Shown: in pieces, positions 34,803 through 44,665 of the stretch
Position numbering within the stretch: the stretch's first letter is position 1
Layout of the letters: each line of letters starts with the position of its first letter
NCBI GenBank assembly: GCA_964617375.1
Contig: CAZTXQ010000002.1
Coordinates: forward strand, 1 to 64,000
Direction of reading: 5' to 3'
Source of the DNA: Firm-13 sp964617375
GTDB taxonomy: Bacteria > Bacillota > Clostridia > Saccharofermentanales > Saccharofermentanaceae
Length of the DNA stretch: 64,000 nucleotides
The notes under the pieces: generated by a model
What the model saw: only the letters and a program-made list of their open reading frames with translations
What the model was told of the DNA's origin: nothing
Databases searched by the model: none
Translations under genes and position numbers: made by a program

Positions 34803-35453
34803 TTGAAATACGACGTCGTCCTATATGATTTTGACGGAACACTTCTTGATACGGTTCCCGTGATTATGGAAAGCTTCCGCATCGCTTTTCTGGAGGTGAC
34901 GGGGCACGAGGAAGACAAAGACTATCTTCTGTCTACGATCGGTCTGCCTCTTGCCAAGGCTTTCGCGCATTATGAGCCGGACGTTCAGAAGGCACTGATG
35001 GAGTCTTACACCCTGGCAAACAGACGCCTCATCAAGACAGCCGTACGCTCTTTCGAAGGAGTGGAGGAAGGACTTTCCGCGTTGAAGCGAATGGGGGTCC
35101 GGCAGGGCGTGGTTACGTCGAAGCAGCGGGAACCGGCCATAATCAGTATGCGCCAGTTTGGCCTTGACGTATATTTTGACACGATCGTTACCCGCGAGGA
35201 TACGAGTGTTCACAAACCGAATCCCGAGCCTCTTTTTCTCGGCATGAAGAATCTTGGAATAGAGGACGTAAGCCGCGTGCTGTATGTCGGCGACAGTGTT
35301 CACGACTTGCGCTGTGCGACGAATGCCGGCATGGATTCGGCGGCCGTAAACTGGACATATATGCCTAAAGAGGATCTTGCCGCAGAAAAACCTAAATATT
35401 GGCTTGAACGACTGACAGACCTTTCTTGCATTCTTTCAGACACAGAATTATAA
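34803..35453 (+). CDS. HAD-superfamily phosphatase (PpaX/Gph-like)
   Basis: A 216-residue haloacid-dehalogenase hydrolase. Motif I is YDFDGTLLDT (D9, D11), motif II VVTSKQ, the lysine in HKPNPEP, and motif IV YVGDSVHDLRCA. A helical cap sits between residues 18 and 80. Candidates are pyrophosphatase PpaX or phosphoglycolate phosphatase; motifs do not separate them. The start is TTG 34803, with GGGAGGG at 34788-34794 and no nearby ATG. Confidence 0.9.
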   Translation: MKYDVVLYDFDGTLLDTVPVIMESFRIAFLEVTGHEEDKDYLLSTIGLPLAKAFAHYEPDVQKALMESYTLANRRLIKTAVRSFEGVEEGLSALKRMGVRQGVVTSKQREPAIISMRQFGLDVYFDTIVTREDTSVHKPNPEPLFLGMKNLGIEDVSRVLYVGDSVHDLRCATNAGMDSAAVNWTYMPKEDLAAEKPKYWLERLTDLSCILSDTEL

Positions 35454-35505
35454 TAGGCGTGCTGTGTCGAACAAATCAGTACATATCAGAAGGATGGGCT
35501 TCCAT

Positions 35506-36975
35506 ATGAACAACAACAAAAAGGCAGTTTCACAGAAGAAAAACAACAAGAAAGTTTTTATTCCGGCAAAAGTCTGGCATAGAATTATCATCGGTGCAGG
35601 GATTGCCTTTTTAGTTATTATCGCAGGAGGATTTGCTGTTACGACAATGGACCTTCCCGCCATGGTGATGACCGGCGCGACCGTTGCAGGTCATGACGTT
35701 AAGGTCAACGAGCTGGATTACTGGTTCTATTCTGAATACAACCAGATCGGGCAATATATGGGTATTACTTCCAAGGCCGATCTCGACAAAGTATATGATG
35801 AGACGACCGGTACCACATATAAGGATCTGCTTTACCAGATGGCGGCGCAGAATCTTCAGAGCACGTATATCCTGTGTGACGAGGCGAAGGCGGCCGGATT
35901 TAAGTCGCAGACCGCAGAAAGCCGCGTGGATTCCGATATAGCGAGCATTCGCGCCTATGCGGATCAGCAGGGCACGACAGCCGACAAGATTCTTAAGATG
36001 CAGTACGGGAACGGTGTTACGGTTCGCGTTCTCGAAGATATTCTTACCCGCAAGTATACGGCTGCCGAATATGCCGAATACCTTAAGCAGACGGCGTATC
36101 CTATGACAGAAGCCGAAATGAAGGCTGTCTATGATGCGGCACCTGAAGATTATGACACGGTAACTTTTAATACATTCTTCTTCGCCAGCGATGCCGCTTC
36201 CACGGCGACCGATGCGGAGAAGCAGCTGGCCTTAGCGGCCGCGAAAGCCAAGGCACAGGGTGTCATCGATACGGCGACCGATGCGGTTTCTTTCCGTGAC
36301 GCCTGTGAAACGGCGGCCGGAGATGCTTCTGCAAGCAGCTTTGCGGACGGAGCCGATCCGACGCTTGCCGCCGACGCGACCAAAGCCGATCTTACCAGCA
36401 ACGTCAATTCGGATCTTGCCGAGTATGTCTTCGGCGCCGACCGCAAGGCGGGCGACACCGCGGTCATCGACACGGAGTCCGGCTCCTTTGCCGTATTCTT
36501 CCAGAGCCGTCAGCTCGATACGACTGCGACCGTTTCTTACCGTGTGCTGACTCTCGCTCAGTCTGATCTTGCCGCGGGTAAAACAAAGCTTGAAGGATAT
36601 CAGAAGCTGGTGACGGATGAGAATTCTTTCGTTGATCTTGTCAAGAAGTACTCGGACGATACGATCGCCTTCACGGGCGGCCTTACCGAAGGAGTAACCG
36701 TCGACACATACAAGTCCGACTCTGTAACTGAAGTTGAGAAGACTCTGTCTGACTGGCTTCTTTCCGCGGACCGCAAGCCCGGCGATATGATCATTATCGA
36801 GAACATCGATTCGATCGCCCTCTATTATTTCAAAGAATCGGTTCCGGCATGGGAAGCGACACTCGCTTCGAGCAACGCTACCGCCAAGTACAATGAATGG
36901 TATGCCGCGCTGACAGCCAAAGCCGAAAACGGCTACACTCTGAATCTGGGAAATGTAGAATTTGCAACATATTAA
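35506..36975 (+). CDS. Membrane-anchored PpiC-like foldase
   Basis: A 489-residue protein with a basic cytoplasmic N-terminus, one membrane helix (about 32-55) and a long extracytoplasmic region. The layout (AGHDVKVNELDYWFYSEYN, helical N-domain, then AEMKAVYDAAPEDYDTVTFNTFFF and a repeat of ADRKAGDTAVI/ADRKPGDMIII) matches SurA/PrsA-type chaperones with two degenerate parvulin domains; the two AxDRKxGD segments suggest a domain duplication. ATG 35506 has GAAGGA at 35489-35494; upstream in-frame starts (35494, 35464) are possible. Distantly similar to the lipoprotein at 26412. It directly precedes rpoB. Confidence 0.8.
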   Translation: MNNNKKAVSQKKNNKKVFIPAKVWHRIIIGAGIAFLVIIAGGFAVTTMDLPAMVMTGATVAGHDVKVNELDYWFYSEYNQIGQYMGITSKADLDKVYDETTGTTYKDLLYQMAAQNLQSTYILCDEAKAAGFKSQTAESRVDSDIASIRAYADQQGTTADKILKMQYGNGVTVRVLEDILTRKYTAAEYAEYLKQTAYPMTEAEMKAVYDAAPEDYDTVTFNTFFFASDAASTATDAEKQLALAAAKAKAQGVIDTATDAVSFRDACETAAGDASASSFADGADPTLAADATKADLTSNVNSDLAEYVFGADRKAGDTAVIDTESGSFAVFFQSRQLDTTATVSYRVLTLAQSDLAAGKTKLEGYQKLVTDENSFVDLVKKYSDDTIAFTGGLTEGVTVDTYKSDSVTEVEKTLSDWLLSADRKPGDMIIIENIDSIALYYFKESVPAWEATLASSNATAKYNEWYAALTAKAENGYTLNLGNVEFATY

Positions 36976-36986
36976 GGAAATTTTCG

Positions 36987-37015
36987 TTGACACTTGACGA
37001 AAGTAATGCTATCAT
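36987..37015 (+). promoter_or_regulatory. rpoBC promoter
   Basis: A perfect -35 TTGACA (36987-36992), 17 bp and TATCAT (37010-37015). The leader to the rpoB ATG is about 150 bases and contains several short inverted repeats, including TCCGGA...TCCGGA and GGCCTAGGCC. Confidence 0.8.
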
Positions 37016-37173
37016 CTTATAACGCGTCATAAGGTGGAGGCTTGTCGCCTGTTGCCGGTTGACGAGCGAAAGTCAGACTTTTCTGCCTTTCGTGAAGACA
37101 GAGGAACTGTGTCCGGATGCCTGTCCGGAACGATAGCCAGGCCTAGGCCAGAACATTCGTGAGGTGATGTGTA

Positions 37174-40100
37174 ATGGTGCGTCCCGTCAAACTGGGAAGA
37201 GCAGAGAGAATGTCCTATTCTCGTATCGATGAAGTCATAGAAATGCCGGATTTGATAGAGATACAGAAGAACTCATATCAATGGTTTTTGGATGAGGGAC
37301 TAATGGAGGTATTGCGGGAAGTATCTCCGATCACGGATTACACCGGAGACATCGAACTTTCTTTCATTGAGAAAGAATTCGATATTGAGAAGCCGCAGAA
37401 CTCTATTGAAGAATGTAAGGAAAAGGACTGCAACTTCGCAGCACCCCTTAAGGTTACGGTTCGGCTTAACAATAAGCGGGACAATGTTATTAAAGATCAG
37501 TCCGTTTTTATCGGAGATTTTCCGATCATGACGGAGAACGGTACCTTTATTATCAACGGTGCGGAGCGCGTAATTATCAGCCAGCTGGTGCGTTCTCCCG
37601 GATCTTATTTTTCCGTATCCAAGGACAAGTCGGATAATTCTCTTTTCGCGACACAGGTCATTCCGAACAGAGGCGCCTGGCTTGAATATGAGACAGATTC
37701 CAACGGGGTATTCTATGTGCGCGTTGACCGTGCCAGGAAGTTCCCGCTTACCGTCTTTTTGCGTTCCCTCGGATTCGGTTCCGACGAAGAGCTGAGAAAC
37801 ACGTTCGGCGACGAGCGCTGTCTCAACGAGACAATCAAGAAGGATCCCTCGCATTCCCGTGAGGAAGGTCTTTCCGAATTGTATCACAAGCTTCGTCCGG
37901 GTGAGCCTGCTTCCGTCGAAGGAGCCGAGACTCTTCTGAACAGCATGTTTTTTGATCCGAAGCGTTATGACCTGGCACGTGTAGGTATTTATAAGTTAAA
38001 CAAGAAGCTTTCTCTTGCGAACCGCATTAAGGGACACAAGACCGTTGAGAATGTCGTTACCGAAGATGGCGAGCTGGTCATTGCTGCCAATACGATTTTG
38101 ACAGAAGCACAGGCTCATGCCATCGAGGCTTCCGGCATCAATGAAGTTCTTGTATTTCCGATTATTACTACCGGTGATACCGTTAAGATTTCCGATAAGC
38201 CTCTCAAGGTGATCGGCAATGCCCGTGTCAATGCTGACGACTTTATCCGCGCGAGTTTCTCTGCGGAAGAGCTTGAAGGATTCGACATTCGCAATACCCC
38301 CGTCAACGAGAAGGTCCGCACGCAGGTTCTGCGTTCGATCATCGCCGATGCGCGTATGTCCGGTCAGGCGAATTTCGCTGCCGTACTGCAGAACGCTCTT
38401 GCCACTAAAGTGTATGAGCTTATGCCGAAGCACCTTACCGTCGAGGACATTATCTCCACGGTCAGCTACCTGATCGGTCTTGAATACGGTGTCGGAAATA
38501 TCGACGATATCGACCATCTCGGCAACCGTCGTATCCGCTCTGTCGGCGAACTTCTTCAGAACCAGATCCGCATCGGATTTTCGCGTATGGAGAGAAACAT
38601 TCGCGAGCGTATGGGAGCGGTTCCCGATATTTCCACGGTTACGCCTCTTCAACTCGTCAATACACGCCCGGTCAGTGCAGCCGTTAAGGAATTCTTTGGC
38701 TCGTCTCAGCTGTCGCAGTTCATGGATCAGCCGAATCCCCTTGCCGAGCTCACGCACAAGAGAAGACTTTCCGCCCTCGGGCCGGGCGGTCTTTCCAGAG
38801 AGCGCGCCAACTTCGAAGTCCGTGACGTTCACTCTTCCCATTACGGAAGAATGTGCCCGATCGAGACACCCGAAGGTCCGAACATCGGTCTGATCAACTC
38901 CCTTGCCACATATGCGAGAGTCAATTCTTACGGTTTCGTAGAATCGCCTTACCGTGTATACAACAAGAAGAAGGGCGTCGTTACCCGCGATGTCAGATAC
39001 ATGACAGCCGACGAAGAAGACTATTACTATATTGCCCAGGCCAACGAACCGATCAGCGAGACCGGTGAATTCCTGGATAAGAAGGTAGTATGCCGTTATC
39101 TCGATAAATTTGTCGAAGTGGATCCCGAACGTGTTGACCTGATGGACGTTTCTCCGAGACAGCTTGTCTCGGTCGCGACGGCGCTCATTCCTTTCCTTGG
39201 AAACGATGACGCTAACCGTGCACTGATGGGTTCCAACATGCAGCGTCAGGCCGTTCCGCTTATTAAGCCCGAAGCTCCGATCATCGGTACGGGAATGGAA
39301 TACCGTGCGGCAAAAGACTCCGGCGTATGCAAGGTTGTCAGGAATGCCGGCCAGGTTACGTTTGTATCTGCCGACCGTATTGAGGTCACAACGACGACGG
39401 GCAAGAAAGATATTTACAGCCTGATCAAGTATCAGAGATCCAACCAAAGCACCTGCATCAATCAGCGTCCGCTGGTTCATATGGGCGAGATGGTAGAGAA
39501 GGATATGATTATTGCGGACGGCCCGTCGACCGAAAACGGCGAACTGGCTCTCGGCAAGAATGTTCTGATCGGATTCATGACCTGGGAAGGTTATAACTAC
39601 GAAGACGCCGTTCTGATCAACGAGCGACTCGTCCGCGACGATGTGTATACGTCCATTCATATTGAAGAGTATGAGTGCGAAGCCCGTGACACCAAGCTCG
39701 GCGCCGAAGAGATCACACGTGAAATCCCGAACGTCAGCGACGAAGCCTTGAAGGACTTAGATGAGTTCGGCGTAATCCGCGTCGGTGCGGAAGTTAGAGC
39801 CGGAGATATTCTGGTCGGTAAGGTCACGCCTAAGGGCGAGACGGAGCTTACGGCGGAAGAGCGCCTCTACCGCGCGATCTTCGGTGAGAAGATCCGTGAG
39901 GTCCGCGATACGTCCGTACGTGTTCCGCACGGCGAATCCGGTATCATTGTCGACGTTAAGACATTTACCAAAGAGAACGACGATGTTTTGAAGGGCAGCG
40001 TAAACAAGCTGGTCCGCGTGTACATCGCCCAGAAGAGAAAGCTTTCCGTCGGAGATAAGATGGCCGGACGTCACGGCAACAAGGGTGTCGTTTCCCGCAT

Positions 40101-40977
40101 TCTTCCCGAAGAAGACATGCCTTTCCTTCCGGATGGCACACCTCTTGATATCGTGCTGAATCCTCTCGGTGTTCCTTCGCGTATGAACATCGGCCAGCTT
40201 CTTGAGGTTCACCTCGGACACGCGGCCCGTGATCTGAAGTGGAGAATTGCGACCCCCGTCTTTGACGGCGCAAACGAAAAGGATATTGTTGATGCTTTCC
40301 GCAAGGCCGGTATTGACGACGACGGTAAGACAATTATGTATGACGGCCGTACAGGTCAGCCCTTTGAGAACCGTATTACGGTCGGCGTCATGTATTATCT
40401 GAAGCTTCACCATCTTGTTGACGATAAGATTCACGCCCGTTCGATCGGACCGTACTCTCTCGTTACACAGCAGCCCCTGGGCGGTAAAGCACAGTTCGGC
40501 GGTCAGCGTTTCGGAGAGATGGAAGTCTGGGCTCTCGAAGCTTACGGCGCCGCTCATACCCTCCAGGAAATTCTTACCGTCAAGTCCGATGACATCACCG
40601 GACGTACCAAGACGTATGAATCGATCGTTAAGGGTCAAAGCGTTCCCGAGTCGGGCATTCCCGAATCGTTCAAGGTTCTTGTCCGCGAACTTCAGTCACT
40701 GGCGCTCGACGTGCATATCTATGCCGGCGAGAACGAGGAATTAAAGCTCAAGGATGCGGCCGAGGAAGACATTGATCTGCCTTTGCCCGATCCCGATCTG
40801 ATATCCAGATATGCATCGCAGCCCGAGGAAGGGGAACTTTCCGGAGCCGGTTACACGGAGGGCGAGCTTTCCGAGGATGGAGATATCATTGTTGATGATA
40901 TTTTCGAGCCCGGACTGGACGACCTCGAATATCCGGCGATACAAGCCGAACCGGATGCCGGGGACGAGCAATATTAA
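37174..40977 (+). CDS. rpoB: RNA polymerase beta subunit
   Basis: A 1267-residue beta subunit, standard Clostridial arrangement from RMSYSRIDEVIEMPDLIEIQ to the KGQSVPESGIPESFKVL end, followed by an acidic tail of about 60 residues (ELSEDGDIIVDDIFEPGLDD). The rifampicin pocket is the wild-type form (GSSQLSQFMDQ, LTHKRRLSALGPGGL), predicting sensitivity. GEMEVWALEAYGAAHTLQE and the DxxxGRHGNKGV region are intact. It is not preceded by rplJ-rplL, the usual neighbours, and has its own strong promoter. Confidence 0.99.
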   Translation: MVRPVKLGRAERMSYSRIDEVIEMPDLIEIQKNSYQWFLDEGLMEVLREVSPITDYTGDIELSFIEKEFDIEKPQNSIEECKEKDCNFAAPLKVTVRLNNKRDNVIKDQSVFIGDFPIMTENGTFIINGAERVIISQLVRSPGSYFSVSKDKSDNSLFATQVIPNRGAWLEYETDSNGVFYVRVDRARKFPLTVFLRSLGFGSDEELRNTFGDERCLNETIKKDPSHSREEGLSELYHKLRPGEPASVEGAETLLNSMFFDPKRYDLARVGIYKLNKKLSLANRIKGHKTVENVVTEDGELVIAANTILTEAQAHAIEASGINEVLVFPIITTGDTVKISDKPLKVIGNARVNADDFIRASFSAEELEGFDIRNTPVNEKVRTQVLRSIIADARMSGQANFAAVLQNALATKVYELMPKHLTVEDIISTVSYLIGLEYGVGNIDDIDHLGNRRIRSVGELLQNQIRIGFSRMERNIRERMGAVPDISTVTPLQLVNTRPVSAAVKEFFGSSQLSQFMDQPNPLAELTHKRRLSALGPGGLSRERANFEVRDVHSSHYGRMCPIETPEGPNIGLINSLATYARVNSYGFVESPYRVYNKKKGVVTRDVRYMTADEEDYYYIAQANEPISETGEFLDKKVVCRYLDKFVEVDPERVDLMDVSPRQLVSVATALIPFLGNDDANRALMGSNMQRQAVPLIKPEAPIIGTGMEYRAAKDSGVCKVVRNAGQVTFVSADRIEVTTTTGKKDIYSLIKYQRSNQSTCINQRPLVHMGEMVEKDMIIADGPSTENGELALGKNVLIGFMTWEGYNYEDAVLINERLVRDDVYTSIHIEEYECEARDTKLGAEEITREIPNVSDEALKDLDEFGVIRVGAEVRAGDILVGKVTPKGETELTAEERLYRAIFGEKIREVRDTSVRVPHGESGIIVDVKTFTKENDDVLKGSVNKLVRVYIAQKRKLSVGDKMAGRHGNKGVVSRILPEEDMPFLPDGTPLDIVLNPLGVPSRMNIGQLLEVHLGHAARDLKWRIATPVFDGANEKDIVDAFRKAGIDDDGKTIMYDGRTGQPFENRITVGVMYYLKLHHLVDDKIHARSIGPYSLVTQQPLGGKAQFGGQRFGEMEVWALEAYGAAHTLQEILTVKSDDITGRTKTYESIVKGQSVPESGIPESFKVLVRELQSLALDVHIYAGENEELKLKDAAEEDIDLPLPDPDLISRYASQPEEGELSGAGYTEGELSEDGDIIVDDIFEPGLDDLEYPAIQAEPDAGDEQY

Positions 40978-41029
40978 GATTGGGTCGGACTGATCCTTAC
41001 GCGCCGTATTGGAAGGAGACTTCAGAAAT

Positions 41030-44000
41030 ATGTTTGAAATGAATAATTTCGAATCCATTGGTATCAGACTGGCCTCACCGGAGACAATCAAAGGATGGTC
41101 ACACGGTGAAGTTAAGAAACCGGAGACGATCAATTACCGCACACTGAAACCGGAACGTGACGGCCTCTTTTGCGAGCGTATCTTCGGGCCGCAGAAGGAC
41201 TGGGAATGTCACTGCGGAAAGTATAAAAAAATCCGTTATAAGGGTATTATCTGCGACCGCTGCGGAGTAGAGGTAACCCGTTCCAAAGTGCGCCGCGAGC
41301 GTTTAGGCCATATCGAGCTTGCCGCACCCGTATCGCACATCTGGTATTTCCGCGGAATTCCGAGCCGCATGGGATTGATTCTGGACATCACACCCAGAAA
41401 TCTTGAGAGGGTTCTCTATTTTGGAGCCTATATCGTCTTAAATCCCGGCACGACGAACCTCGCGAAAAACGCGATCATCGAAGAGAAGGAATACCGCGAT
41501 ACGATCGAGCAGTACGGTAAGGGCGCGTTTGTTGCCCGTATGGGTGCCGAAGCGATCAAGACTCTTCTTCATGAGATCGATGTCAACGAGCTTGCCGAGC
41601 ACCTGCACGAGGACTTCCGTTCGGCTACCGGACAGAAGAGAGCCCGTATCATCAAGAGACTCGAAGTTGTTGAGGCTTTCAAAAAGTCCAACAACAAGCC
41701 GGAGTGGATGATTCTGGATGTACTTCCTGTTCTTCCGCCGGAGCTTCGTCCTATGGTTCAGCTTGACGGCGGCCGTTTTGCGACGTCCGACTTGAACGAC
41801 CTGTACCGTCGTGTTATCAACCGCAACAACCGTTTGAGCAAGCTGCTTCAGCTTGGTGCACCCGAGATTATTGTCCGGAACGAGAAGCGCATGCTTCAGG
41901 AAGCGGTTGACGCCCTGATCGACAACGGCAGAAGAGGCCGCCCCGTAACAGGAGCGTCCAGCCGTGCCCTTAAGTCTCTTTCCGACATGCTCAAAGGTAA
42001 GCAAGGTCGTTTCCGTCAGAATCTTCTCGGCAAACGTGTCGACTATTCCGGCCGTTCCGTTATCGTCGTCGGCCCCGAGCTTATGATGCATCAGTGCGGT
42101 CTTCCCAAGGAAATGGCTCTCGAGCTTTTCAAGCCCTTCGTCATGAAGCGTCTTGTAAACGAGGGTTATGCACAGCACATCAAGACAGCCAAGCGTCTTG
42201 TTGACCGTGCGACCGACGTCGTCTGGGATATTCTCGAAGGCGTTATCAAAGATCATCCGGTTATGCTGAACCGTGCTCCTACGCTTCACCGTCTCGGTAT
42301 TCAGGCTTTCGAACCGATTCTCGTTGAGGGTCGTGCCATTAAGCTGCACCCGCTCGTTTGTACGGCGTTTAACGCAGACTTCGACGGTGACCAGATGGCT
42401 GTACACGTACCGCTTTCTGCCGAAGCTCAGGCTGAGGCCAGATTCCTCATGCTTTCCTCCAACAACCTTTTGAAGCCTCAGGACGGAAAGCCTGTAACGG
42501 TCCCGACACAGGATATGATTCTCGGCTGCTATTATCTCACCATCGATAAAGAGGGCGAGAGAGGCGAGAAGATGTTTTTTTCCACGCTTGACGAAGCCAT
42601 TATGGCATACGACGAGCATGAGCTTGAACTGCACGCTCCTATTCAGATCCGCAGAACGGGTATCGTTAACGGAGTTGAAGTGACAGGATTGGTTCAGTCT
42701 ACTCTCGGACGCTTCATCTTCAACGAAATCATTCCGCAGGATCTCGGATATGTCGATCGCAGCATTCCCGGAAACGAGCTCGTACTCGAGTGCGACTTCC
42801 TTGTCGGCAAGAAGCAGCTTGAAGCGATCATCAGCCGCGCGATCCGTATTCACGGAATCGGGCCGACGGCCAAGCTTCTCGACGAAGTAAAGTCTCTCGG
42901 TTACAAGTACTCCACACGCGGCGGTATTTCGATCGGTATCGAAGACATGATCGTGCCCGAGGTCAAGGAGAGAATGATCCACGAAGCCGAGGATAAGGTG
43001 GAACACATCAACAAGATGTATCACCGCGGTATGTTGAACGAAGAAGGCCGCTACAAGGCTGTTATCGCAATCTGGAATGAAACGACCGATGCGATTACCG
43101 AGGAACTTAAGAAGAACCTCGGCAAGTATAACCCGATCAAGATGATGTCGGATTCCGGTGCCCGTGGTCAGATCAACCAGATCAAGCAGCTGGCCGGTAT
43201 GCGCGGAAACATGGCTGATACGTCCGGTAAGACGATCGAAATTCCGATCAAGTCCAACCTTCGTGAAGGCATGAACGTTCTCGAATTCTTCATCTCCTCG
43301 CACGGTGCCAGAAAGGCTCTTTCCGATACCGCGCTTAAGACGGCCGACTCCGGTTACCTGACACGCCGTCTGGTCGATGTAGCACAGGATGTTATTGTCC
43401 TCGAAGAAGATTGCGGAACCGAAGATTTTACCTTTGTTACGGAGCTGGCCGTTATCGCCAACGACAAGAAGGATGTCATCAAGAACCTGAACGAGCGTCT
43501 TGCGGGAAGATATTCCGCAGGTGAGATTGTTCATCCCGCAACAGGCGAAGTCCTGATCGGGAAGAATAAACTGATCACACAGGATATCGCGAACGCGATC
43601 GAGGCATCCGGTCTTAAGAAGGTTGCCATCCGTTCCGTATTTGACTGCAGATCCCATCGCGGCGTATGTTCTCACTGCTACGGTGTCAACCTGGCGACAG
43701 GCGAGCCTACGATCGGCGGAGAAGCCGTCGGCATCATGGCCGCCCAGTCCATCGGTGAACCCGGAACACAGCTTACGATGCGTACCTTCCACACCGGCGG
43801 CATCGCTTCCGGCGAAGATATCACACAGGGTCTTCCCCGTGTCGAGGAGCTTTTCGAAGCGAGAAAGCCGAAGGGCCAGGCCATTATCTCTGAGATCGAC
43901 GGTATTGTCCGGATCGAAGAAGGCAGCAAGCGCAAGCGTGAGATCGTTATAACGGCATCTCAGCTTCCCGACGGAACACTCGATGAGAGACGCTATCCGA

Positions 44001-44644
44001 TCTCGTATTCCGCGACCGCAAAGGTTAAGGACGGAGATGCGGTTGAAGCCGGTGATCTTCTTACCGACGGTACGGTCAGCCCTCAGGAGATCATGAAGAT
44101 CAAGGGTGTCCGCGGCGTTCAGAAGTACATCATCAGCGAAGTCATCAAGGTCTATAAGAGCGGTGGTGTTACCATCAACGACAAGCATATTGAGGTCATT
44201 ACCCGTCAGATGATGCGCAAGATCAGAATCGACGATCCGGGCGACACCGATCTCATGACCGGAAGCCTGGTGGACATTTTCGATTACGAACGCGAGAATG
44301 TCAAAGCCGAGAAGGCGGGTCTCATAACCGCCAAGGGCAAGCGTACTCTTCTGGGTATAACGAAAGCCTCTCTTGCTACGGATTCGTTCCTGTCCGCTGC
44401 TTCCTTCCAGGAAACAACGCGTGTTTTGACAGATGCAGCCGTTAAAGGTAAGATAGATCCGTTGTACGGTCTCAAGGAGAACGTCATCATCGGTAAGCTG
44501 ATTCCCGCAGGTACGGGAATGGCGCGTTACCGCAACATAACAGCAGTACCGAATATTCCTGAGAACAGGGATATTCTGGAGAGGAATGAGTACTTGTCGA
44601 ATCCTGAAAACGACTTTGTTGCGGTGCAGGATTCGGCAGAGTAA
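41030..44644 (+). CDS. rpoC: RNA polymerase beta' subunit
   Basis: A 1204-residue beta' subunit. ATG 41030 has AAGGAGA at 41013-41019. The N-terminal zinc site CHCGKY...CDRCG, the catalytic NADFDGDQMAVH (N448; D450, D452 and D454 hold Mg2+), the bridge helix/trigger loop region (GARGQINQIKQLAGMRG, PIKSNLREGMNVLEFF) and the second zinc site CRSHRGVCSHCYG are present. It is 52 bp behind rpoB and co-transcribed. Next comes an NlpC/P60 gene instead of rpsL-rpsG. Confidence 0.99.
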   Translation: MFEMNNFESIGIRLASPETIKGWSHGEVKKPETINYRTLKPERDGLFCERIFGPQKDWECHCGKYKKIRYKGIICDRCGVEVTRSKVRRERLGHIELAAPVSHIWYFRGIPSRMGLILDITPRNLERVLYFGAYIVLNPGTTNLAKNAIIEEKEYRDTIEQYGKGAFVARMGAEAIKTLLHEIDVNELAEHLHEDFRSATGQKRARIIKRLEVVEAFKKSNNKPEWMILDVLPVLPPELRPMVQLDGGRFATSDLNDLYRRVINRNNRLSKLLQLGAPEIIVRNEKRMLQEAVDALIDNGRRGRPVTGASSRALKSLSDMLKGKQGRFRQNLLGKRVDYSGRSVIVVGPELMMHQCGLPKEMALELFKPFVMKRLVNEGYAQHIKTAKRLVDRATDVVWDILEGVIKDHPVMLNRAPTLHRLGIQAFEPILVEGRAIKLHPLVCTAFNADFDGDQMAVHVPLSAEAQAEARFLMLSSNNLLKPQDGKPVTVPTQDMILGCYYLTIDKEGERGEKMFFSTLDEAIMAYDEHELELHAPIQIRRTGIVNGVEVTGLVQSTLGRFIFNEIIPQDLGYVDRSIPGNELVLECDFLVGKKQLEAIISRAIRIHGIGPTAKLLDEVKSLGYKYSTRGGISIGIEDMIVPEVKERMIHEAEDKVEHINKMYHRGMLNEEGRYKAVIAIWNETTDAITEELKKNLGKYNPIKMMSDSGARGQINQIKQLAGMRGNMADTSGKTIEIPIKSNLREGMNVLEFFISSHGARKALSDTALKTADSGYLTRRLVDVAQDVIVLEEDCGTEDFTFVTELAVIANDKKDVIKNLNERLAGRYSAGEIVHPATGEVLIGKNKLITQDIANAIEASGLKKVAIRSVFDCRSHRGVCSHCYGVNLATGEPTIGGEAVGIMAAQSIGEPGTQLTMRTFHTGGIASGEDITQGLPRVEELFEARKPKGQAIISEIDGIVRIEEGSKRKREIVITASQLPDGTLDERRYPISYSATAKVKDGDAVEAGDLLTDGTVSPQEIMKIKGVRGVQKYIISEVIKVYKSGGVTINDKHIEVITRQMMRKIRIDDPGDTDLMTGSLVDIFDYERENVKAEKAGLITAKGKRTLLGITKASLATDSFLSAASFQETTRVLTDAAVKGKIDPLYGLKENVIIGKLIPAGTGMARYRNITAVPNIPENRDILERNEYLSNPENDFVAVQDSAE

Positions 44645-44665
44645 TCTGACGTATTCGGAGGCCTG

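Noticed and set aside
36976..37173. L10-type ribosomal protein leader upstream of rpoB
   Set aside because: No rplJ follows and I cannot see the L10 kink-turn motif; only short inverted repeats are present.
37996..39660. A 554-codon open frame antisense to rpoB
   Set aside because: Same reason: codon-bias shadow of rpoB.
41438..44188. A 916-codon open frame antisense to rpoC
   Set aside because: It mirrors rpoC codon use on the opposite strand, has no family resemblance or ribosome site, and lies wholly inside an essential gene.
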